64,000 bases of DNA from contig NC_087176.1 in the NCBI RefSeq assembly GCF_035594125.1, positions 19,370,091 through 19,434,090 of the forward strand. Direction: 5' to 3'. Every line of letters starts with the position of its first letter. The first letter of the stretch is position 1. The DNA is from Scylla paramamosain. Its lineage: Eukaryota > Arthropoda > Malacostraca > Decapoda > Portunidae. The translations under genes were made by a program, and so were the position numbers. The notes beneath the pieces were generated by a model that saw nothing but the letters and a program-made list of their open reading frames with translations, was not told where the DNA came from and did no database searches. Below, one piece after another: positions 48,943-64,000 of this stretch.

Positions 48943-49545
48943 TTAGAGGGCCGGAACACTCATGAGAACTCCATCCTGTTTGTAAAAGGCAGGGTAATGA
49001 GTAATTTGATCTGGAGGGATAACCTTGTCATGAAATTGAGTCAAAGTAGTGTCTTCCTGTTGAGCCTCAGTGAGAAGTTTTTCAGAAAATATTTGATTGA
49101 GTTCAAGTGGGGATGGGCTCTTCTTTGGAAGTGAGAAAGACTGATCAGATTTCCTTGCTTGTGCACGAATAGTGGCACAAACAGGGAATAAGCCTGGTTG
49201 TTGCTCTTCTAACTGTACAGTGGGGTTATCCATCAGCATTGTGTCACTAATTACCAAAGGGGGAGTCACCTTACTGCCAGCTAGGTCATTAGCGAGGAGT
49301 AGTTGAGCATTAGGGATGGGTAAGGCTGGTTCTTCACTAACTCCTATTATCACTTCACCTCTTACTAGTGGGCTATCAAGATGTACTTTAGCTAATGCAA
49401 TGGGGAAGGGGTCATGGAAGTCTTTTAAATATACCTTTTCACCTGTGTAACACTGTTCAATACCAGGGACTGCTGACTTCAGCACTAGGGACTGAGCTGA
49501 ACAGGTGTCTCTTGACAATCTTAACTGGGTGATCCTTGTTATCAA
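48943..49545 (-). pseudogene. Retropepsin and downstream fragment of the gypsy pol
   Basis: This frame overlaps the end of gag and reads the protease entry motif as R-D-T-C-S-A-Q-S-L. Retropepsins normally have Asp-Thr/Ser-Gly, so the Gly is Cys here. About 165 further residues follow, with strand-turn text typical of gypsy proteases and the linker to reverse transcriptase. It stops soon after the deletion junction and lies in a different frame from gag, so no functional polyprotein can be made. Confidence 0.75.
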
Positions 49546-50764
49546 TGCTGATGGTGCCTACAGACCTGAAAGGCTCAAACAAGTCTTTAGGTACAGGGAA
49601 GGAGGGAAGAGCTTGTATGGAAGCAACTGGCTTGGCAGGATATGTTTGAGCTACCTTGCACTTGGGATTAGGACAGTTCTTTATGAGGTGCCCCGGCTGT
49701 TTACAAAAAGCACAAAATAGAGGTGGTCGAGTACTACTGCCGGTCATTTTACCAACCCCTGAGTTACCCGAGTTTATCTTACCACTAGGAGTCTCGGTCA
49801 GCTTGTCTGAGGTTGCCTTGCGATTCACCAGGGAGAAAAGGTCCGCTAACTGAGCGACTTTGAGAAGATCTGTTTCTTCTTTGTTGGTGATGTGTAACAT
49901 TACTGAGTAAGGGAGCTTACGCATGAACTCTTCTAAGGCTAAGAGATTTACTAATTCGTCGTACGTGGTTATCGCGGCTGACTTAAGCCAACGCTTGAGA
50001 GCCCTCAGTTTCTCTGAGGCAAACTCTAGATAGGTTTGTTGCGGAGTTTTGAACATTTTTCGAAAAGACTGACGGTATCCTTCTGTGGTAATGGAGTACG
50101 CCGCTAGGATGCCCTGTTTGACACAGTCGTAATCCGTGTTGTTTTCGAGGCCGTTCAAAATAGTTAAAGCCTTTTGGCTGAGTTTGGGTTTAAGAAGCCA
50201 AGGCCAGTCTTCTCGGGGCAGTTCAAAATGTACTGCTGTGTCCTCGAACTGTCCAAAGAAAGTTTCGGGGTCTTTGTCAGAGAACTGAGGGAGTAGTGAG
50301 AGATATTTAGTTAACTTTTGTTTGAGGTCAGCTGTGGTGGTTGATCGAGATTTTAATTGTGCGAGTTGGGTCTCGTGGATTCTTTCTTTTTCTCTCTCCT
50401 CTCTTTCTTTTTCCTCCTTTTCTTTTACATATGCCAGATCTCTTTCCGCTTTTTCTTTTTGAAAAGCTAGTTCTTCTCGCCTTAGTTCTCTCTCTTCTCT
50501 CTCTCTTTCTCTTGCTGCCATTAGTTTCAGCTTTTCGAGTTCGAGCATTAAACTGGCGTCGTGCTGTGAAGCAGCACTAGTGGCTTCACCTCCAAGGTGA
50601 ACCAGGATTTGAGTTCGGAGTTCTTCCTTCCGAATGTCAGACGGATATGAGAGATCAAACTGTCGGGCTATGTACTTTAAATCATTCTTTGTCACTTTGG
50701 CAGTTTGTAGCTCCGCCACAGAAGGATTACTGCAAAATGCGTCCAAGTTTAACTCATGCGACAT
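49457..50764 (-). pseudogene. gag of the gypsy element (coiled coil, SCAN-like capsid, CCHC zinc knuckle)
   Basis: 435 codons from ATG at 50764. Residues 72-140 are an extremely charged Glu/Arg/Lys coiled coil. Residues 165-312 form a helical capsid-like domain with a SCAN-like pattern (LRALKRWLK near 253-261, LEEFMRKLP near 277-285). Residues 351-364 are a retroviral zinc knuckle, C-x2-C-x4-H-x4-C. The gag frame itself is intact, but after residue 416 it diverges into an unrelated tail because one base separates it from the protease frame. Gag packages element RNA in the cytoplasm. Confidence 0.85.
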
Positions 50765-51401
50765 GATTAATGAGCGTGATTAATGAGCGTGAGGTCAATT
50801 GAACCAAATCAAGTGTGTCTGAGCCCTACACTGAAACCTGATCCAAGACCTAGGTTCGCCACCACGAGTCGGAAGGACCCGCGTGAACGACAGGTTCGAA
50901 ACCACGAGTCGGAGGGAAATGAGTTGACCCGCGTGCATCGACAGAGACTCGTTTTTGAGTCTAGTTGAGTCAAGCTTAGCAACGCCTTAACTGTGCTTCT
51001 GAAGAGGCAACGAATCGAAGAAGTGTAGCGATAACCACTGCCCCAAAATGACTACCATAGAACTAACACTTAAGCACTTGTAATGGCTTGCCGTATTCGC
51101 TGCTTTCAAGCAAAGAGTGGAACGCAAGTTCCCAAGTTTTAAGGAGTCTCGGAGTTCGGGGTGAAGGTCACTACTAGGGGAATCGAAGGTCACTACTAGG
51201 GGAATCGAACCGACATTAAAGCAACACTGGAAATCAATTGTTAGGTTTTTAACGCTTTTATGACTAGACGCCGGTACCTCGCGTACTTTTAAAGCGGAAA
51301 AACGCAAAAATTCACCAACAAAGAAATAAGCACAACTTCATATACACTCGAGAGCATGAAACGAACTAGTGTAGTTATATGTATGTGTAAACATGTGTAA
51401 T

Positions 51402-51419
51402 ATCCCGGATGGGCCCCCA
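51402..51419 (-). promoter_or_regulatory. Primer binding site, tRNA-Pro type
   Basis: The - strand reads TGGGGGCCCATCCGGGAT, which matches the classical proline-tRNA primer site at 16 of 18 positions and lies two bases from the LTR end. Minus-strand DNA synthesis starts here in LTR elements. Confidence 0.6.
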
Positions 51420-51421
51420 AT

Positions 51422-52027
51422 TGTTACGTGTGAGCATACACTGAACTCTAGGGGATGGACCATGAAGGGGTGTTGCTCACACTAACAATGGAAGGGTTAA
51501 AAGAAAAGAGAAAAGGAGACATTTTAACTGCTATTTAATATCTTAAAGTTAACCCTTAAATTAAGTAACAATACAAAATTGAAGATTATTTAAGTAAGTA
51601 AAAGTAACAAGGAGTGGCAATCTGAACTGGACTGAATAACTTAAAAGACTGGTTCAGTTAATAACTTAAGCCAAGTTAGTAAATGCATATAGATACAAAT
51701 TACAAAAATAAACACCTTTACATATACATAATAGAAAATAAATATAAATGTGTTTGTGTGTGTGTGTGTGTGTGGGTGTGTAACACTGGTGTAACTCTTA
51801 CCACCGCTCTCGAGTGTATATGAGGCTCCCAGCGTATGCCAAGGCGACCTCAGAGCTGTAGCGACCCTTGGAGGAGACTGAAGCTCGATGGAACTCCACC
51901 CCTCGTTATCGGCTTGGTAGCCTGCTAGAGGTCACGTATCCAGTATGCCTCAAGCTATACACGTGGCAGCGCCACGAGTTGAGAGGCAGGCACCTGGTTC
52001 CGTGGTAGAGTAGTCACGTGTGTGACA
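51422..52027 (-). repeat. Putative single LTR (606 bp) of the gypsy element
   Basis: The right boundary on the element strand (51422) is set by the primer site two bases away and the terminal CA. The left boundary (52027) is where a TG lies in a matching TGTCACACACG context, close to the inverse of the other end. No second LTR was found for comparison, so the outer limit is approximate. It contains a short (GT)n run at 51749-51774. Confidence 0.5.
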
Positions 52028-52609
52028 AATACAAACAATTTTAAACCGTCAAATAAACTCACCGTTCGCGAAAATATTCTAACGTGTATTTTGAAATTGC
52101 CGCGTGACTGGATATGTAAGGGAAAGTGGAAAGCCAGGAAGCGCCACAATCATAATGTTATTCAGTCTTGGAAGATGATTGAGTTACCCCGGTTAGCATC
52201 CAAAACTGGAAAGGTGTGGATATTCTTTAAGTAAAACGTCGACCTGCTATACCATGGAACTGAGGTTTCATAAGCGAGTGGGGTTGTTCGTCCTAGTGGA
52301 AACATTGTTGATTGACCATTCTATAATTATCATATTAGCCAATATAACAAATAGTTTACCTAAAGGAACTGGTGTGTGATTATTGTACGACACTATACGC
52401 AGATTATCAACTTCCAAGAGGAATTATTCTGCGATTACGTTGGAAGTGGTAAACTATTCTGTAATTATCGAACTTACCGCTATAAAGAAACTCTATCTAT
52501 AATCATCACTAATCCGAAATTATTGTACTCGACACTACAAAGATAATTTACATGAACGAATGAAATGTGTATTGTCATAAACCATACAACCATCTTTCCC
52601 TTACTCTAG

Positions 52610-60545
<7,936 letters not shown>

Positions 60546-60615
60546 CCCACCAGTCAGACAAACTTTTATGTTCGTTCTGAAGGCAAATCAAAAGCAGGAA
60601 TTTACCAAAACCATA

Positions 60616-60928
60616 AATAAATGACGTCATCGTACATCTGGCATCCATTCGTGTAGCTGCTATACAACACTATATTGTTTATTTATTTATTTTTTTACTT
60701 TGTGTTGATTAATTGCTTGCTTATTCTTAGAAAATATGTAGGCGATAATATCAACATAAATTATATACATGTATTCATTTCATTGGGACTATTCACTCCT
60801 GTTGCTACGTTCTCATGTTCGTTTGTATTGAAAAATGTTCCCTTAATTATCAATACACCCAACCATCAATAATTATTATAGTAATATCAAAATAAAATGT
60901 TCATTGTTAAATACTGGATCAAAATAAA
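60616..60928 (+). promoter_or_regulatory. Candidate polyadenylation signals of the spliced gene
   Basis: AATAAA hexamers occur at 60616-60621, 60891-60896 and 60923-60928, between 71 and 383 bp after the stop codon. Any of them could end the transcript. The sequence is AT-rich, so chance occurrence is possible. Confidence 0.45.
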
Positions 60929-62282
60929 GCCAATCAGGGACCTCGACACTTGCTTTACCATTTACGTAAGAAAGAAAACCCCGTTGAAAAAGCAGAATCA
61001 ACTGGACTTCCGCGGGAAACTACAATAATCATCATCAGTCCACTGCTATTTCCTCCGCGTAAAAGCAATGCAAGATGTGCTACCTCGTTTTGGAGGTGTT
61101 TTCAGGACACAGGGAAGGAAGATGAAACCTGACTATCTTGCACCTCAAAGGTAAGAATGCCTTACAAATGTTAATAGTTGCTAGAGTCTGATTTTCTGTG
61201 TTTTAGTGCTGTGCAAGCTAATTATATAATGTCTACTCTACCAAGTCACTGATTGTAGATATAATATGCCCTTTTTTCGTGCCAAAATTGAAAAGAGCAA
61301 CTGTTATATCAAAGTGAAAGCCTAGATCGTGTAAATCACACATGAAGTACAGGAGAGCAGGTTCTGGCACACCATATCAGGTTTCCGTTGTTGTCATATA
61401 TGGTGTGGGCAATGACCCTGGTTTAGTCGTCCTGCTTAAGCCATGTGTGTATTGGTTTATAATTTTATCCATGGCATTGCGTCTGACATTATCATATGTT
61501 TGTATGTTTATGTTGTGGTTTTGTTTCTGACATTATTTCTGTTAGTATTATTCGTATATATATGTGGAGTGTGATGTGCGCTTCATGGCGTTAACTACCA
61601 ATTAGGCAATCAGCCGTCTTGCCCGACCACTTGTATCACAACCCTAACTTGCCTCATTATTGACCTGTCATGCCGCGCTTCATTGCTTCCACTGTAACTC
61701 AAGTAGATCACAGAGAATACTGGGCTAAAAAGTTAAGTTTCGAGACTATTCCTGCTAATGAGGTATAAAAATCAAATTCATTATAAATATGTGTCGTATT
61801 GCCCGAAACTACACTAAAACTATTATTGAGATCGATAACCAGCTGAATAAGTTCCACATTAGCAGAAGAAAATATGTAGTGTTGCTGAATATTTTGTTAC
61901 AGTAATTTATTTTTTTTAGCATTTATAATTACAGTACATTAGTATGCGTTTGCGTAGTGGCCGCCCCGTTCTCTATGAAGACAGCTTGCCACCAACCGTC
62001 ATACCGCTTCGTTGAGTTTTCTTGTCTTTCGTGTAGTCTTTGTTTAGATGGAGTGTGGCGTCATGGTGGGTGAGGGATGAATGTACAGTGTAAGAGGAGG
62101 AAAGGGAGGGGGAGCGGGAGGGGTAGGAGGAAAAGGAGAAAGCAAATGGTTATCTCGAAGTGATCGTCTACCTTGCTTCATGTTCTCCTCCTCCTCCTCC
62201 TTCTCCTCCTCCTCCTTCTCCTCCTCCTCTTTCTTCTCTTCCTTCTCCTCTTTCTTCTTTTTTTCTCTTTTTACTACTGTCA

Positions 62283-62299
62283 TTGTTGTTGTTGTTGTT

Positions 62300-62356
<57 letters not shown>
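62283..62356. repeat. (TTG)n array, preceded by TCC-rich sequence
   Basis: TTG units 62283-62356 followed by GATGATGATG; TCC/TTC-rich tract at about 62186-62250. A TAG run lies at 62942-62970. Confidence 0.9.
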
Positions 62357-62935
62357 AATGATGATGATGATGACGTTAATAATAATGATGATGATAATAA
62401 TAATGCATTAGTAGCGTAACAACTTGCAGGGATTACTTCCTGTATGCAACTGATCTTCCTTCATCCTGCTTCGTCAGATAATGTTCCCATTTAGGCCGAG
62501 ATAAAATATCTACACTCACAAAACGGCTCCCAGCTTTATAGCGCCTACTGGGAGGTGATGCTGACGTGTAGCATCACCTCACGGCCACGTCCACAGATGT
62601 GTTAAGAAAATGAAAAAGAATGCCAGTTAGAATCTATTATTAGTAACGATCAGAGAAAATACAGATATAATATTTTTTCATTTGATTATAACGCATTTTT
62701 TATATGTTACAGGCCTTTATCTTAGCTATACATCACAATATCTTTACATTTACATGACTATCAAGTGTATCGCCACAGCGCCATATGACCTCTGATGTCA
62801 GTCTGCCACCTTTTCATAATTTTAAAGCATTCAAATTCAGTAAGTAATTTGATAAGGCAAAATCAATTTCTATTCAACAAAAGCAAAAGTATAACGTTGT
62901 AGTAGTAGTGGTGGTAATGGTGGTGGTGGTAGAGA

Positions 62936-62967
<32 letters not shown>

Positions 62968-63427
62968 GTATAACTGTAACAACAATAGCAACAAAACGAA
63001 AAATCATAAACACACACACACACACAAAAAAAAAAAAACTTTCGCTCCCTTTTTCTCCCCCAATACTTTCACATACAGTTTAGAAAGTACCCCCTCTCCC
63101 CTTATATTCTTCCACACGGACACCCTTCAGAGATGACTCGCTGATGCCGGGGAGTCCTCACACACACAATCACCCTTGGCAAGCAATTATCATAGAATGG
63201 CAGGCGCGTAAGCCACCCACCAAGCCCCTTATTGCCTCGCCTCCTCCCCCGCGCGGCGCTGAATGGGGAAGTTGACACAATGAGCTTCGGGGGAGAGCGG
63301 GAAAGTTGACACAATGGAAGGCATCATAAAATGGCAGTAATTGGAGAAAGAGCCTGATGGCGGGATTGTGATAGCGGCCACTGATGAGAACCGTGGCCAG
63401 GCTATTTTGGGCTGGCTTTGTGACGTC

Positions 63428-63429
<2 letters not shown>

Positions 63430-63503
<74 letters not shown>

Positions 63504-63549
63504 GGAATGAACCGCTTCAAGTAGTGATTCGAGACGCTTGGGATACTGT

Positions 63550-63582
<33 letters not shown>
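63430..63582. repeat. (GA)n and (CA)n arrays
   Basis: GA 63430-63501 and CA 63550-63582; purine-rich sequence continues to the end of the window. Confidence 0.95.
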
Positions 63583-63585
<3 letters not shown>

Positions 63586-64000
63586 TTCAAAATAATGAAA
63601 TAACACCCCAGAAAGTCGTAGTTGTGCAGTAGCGAAAAAGAAAAGTAAAAAAAAAAAGTTGTTTCGTGTTGTTAATGGTGGTGCAAAACATTAAAGGATG
63701 GAATAGGAGAGAAAGGAGAGAAACGTATGAGGAAATGAAGGAGAAACTAAAAAGAAGAGGAAAAGAAAGGTGGAGATGAAAAAAGAGGAGGATAGGAGTT
63801 AAATAGGAGAAAAGAAGGAGGAGGAGGAAGGTGGGAGATGAAATGGAGGAGAGTAGGAGATAAAAAAAAAAGGAGGAAGAGAAGGAGGAAAGGGGGTGGG
63901 AGACGAGAAAGGACTACTGAAGGAGAAAAGGAATTACAGGAGAGGAAAGACGAGTCGTTTGATGGGAGATGGAAAGATGAAGGAGGAAAGAAAGAAAAAA

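Larger units (their letters stand above)
48863..52027 (-). mobile_element. Internally deleted Ty3/gypsy LTR retrotransposon
   Basis: Read on the - strand, the order is LTR (52027-51422), primer binding site, leader, gag (50764-49457), protease region (to 48943) and then directly a scrap of reverse transcriptase (48935-48863). Most of pol, integrase and the second LTR are missing, and the protease frame is shifted relative to gag. The jockey-like element poly(A) at 48776-48797 lies 65 bp beyond the reverse transcriptase scrap. The copy is not autonomous. Confidence 0.8.
60930..64000. other. Downstream noncoding sequence
   Basis: AT-rich with the microsatellites listed separately. A GC-rich patch at 63160-63420 has a short repeated phrase (AAGTTGACACAATG at about 63269 and 63304). 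No gene recognised. Confidence 0.5.

Overview
The window is eukaryotic and almost certainly from a decapod crustacean, most plausibly a crab. The evidence is (1) very dense, long, nearly pure microsatellites (GA/TC, CA/GT, TA, TCC/GGA), which supply most of the long open frames; (2) AT-rich, gene-poor sequence; (3) spliced coding exons with GT-AG borders and long introns; and (4) decayed retrotransposons of types common in decapod genomes. No bacterial gene, operon, CRISPR array or convincing RNA gene was found.

The one well-supported gene is on the + strand from 52610 to 60545. Fourteen exons (2186 bp) join in a single frame with compatible phases at all 13 junctions and end in TGA at 60543-60545. 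They give 727 residues of a protein whose start lies upstream. The product has four N-glycosylation sequons, Trp-rich amphipathic beta-strand stretches, a roughly 100-residue acidic linker and a helical C-terminus. A divergent large lipid transfer protein (apolipoprotein/vitellogenin type) is my best guess, held weakly. One intron appears to be GC-AG, and one acceptor is a NAGNAG behind two long T runs. Two phase-compatible candidate upstream exons lie at 36279-36442 and 39947-40017.

Layout. 1-18 kb: unannotated AT-rich sequence with microsatellites, a piggyBac-like TTAA MITE (5538-5743), a degenerate CTGA minisatellite (9.9-10.2 kb) and a 137-bp tandem duplication. 18.3-18.8 kb: a 489-bp pogo/Tigger-like MITE with 25-bp terminal inverted repeats and TA duplication. 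19-31 kb: microsatellites and a GC-box-like 28-30 bp minisatellite (22547-22915). 31-46 kb: three 5'-truncated copies of one CR1/L2-type non-LTR element (31.9, 35.6 and 45.6-46.5 kb). 47.1-48.8 kb: a broken jockey-like non-LTR element with poly(A). 48.86-52.03 kb: an internally deleted Ty3/gypsy element on the - strand, with an LTR, a proline-tRNA-type primer site, a SCAN-like Gag, a protease fragment and a reverse transcriptase scrap. 52.6-60.9 kb: the gene. 60.9-64 kb: noncoding sequence and microsatellites.

Most other long open frames are dinucleotide or trinucleotide repeats read through without stops (Glu-Arg, Ser-Leu, His-Thr, Cys-Val, Tyr-Ile) and are not genes.
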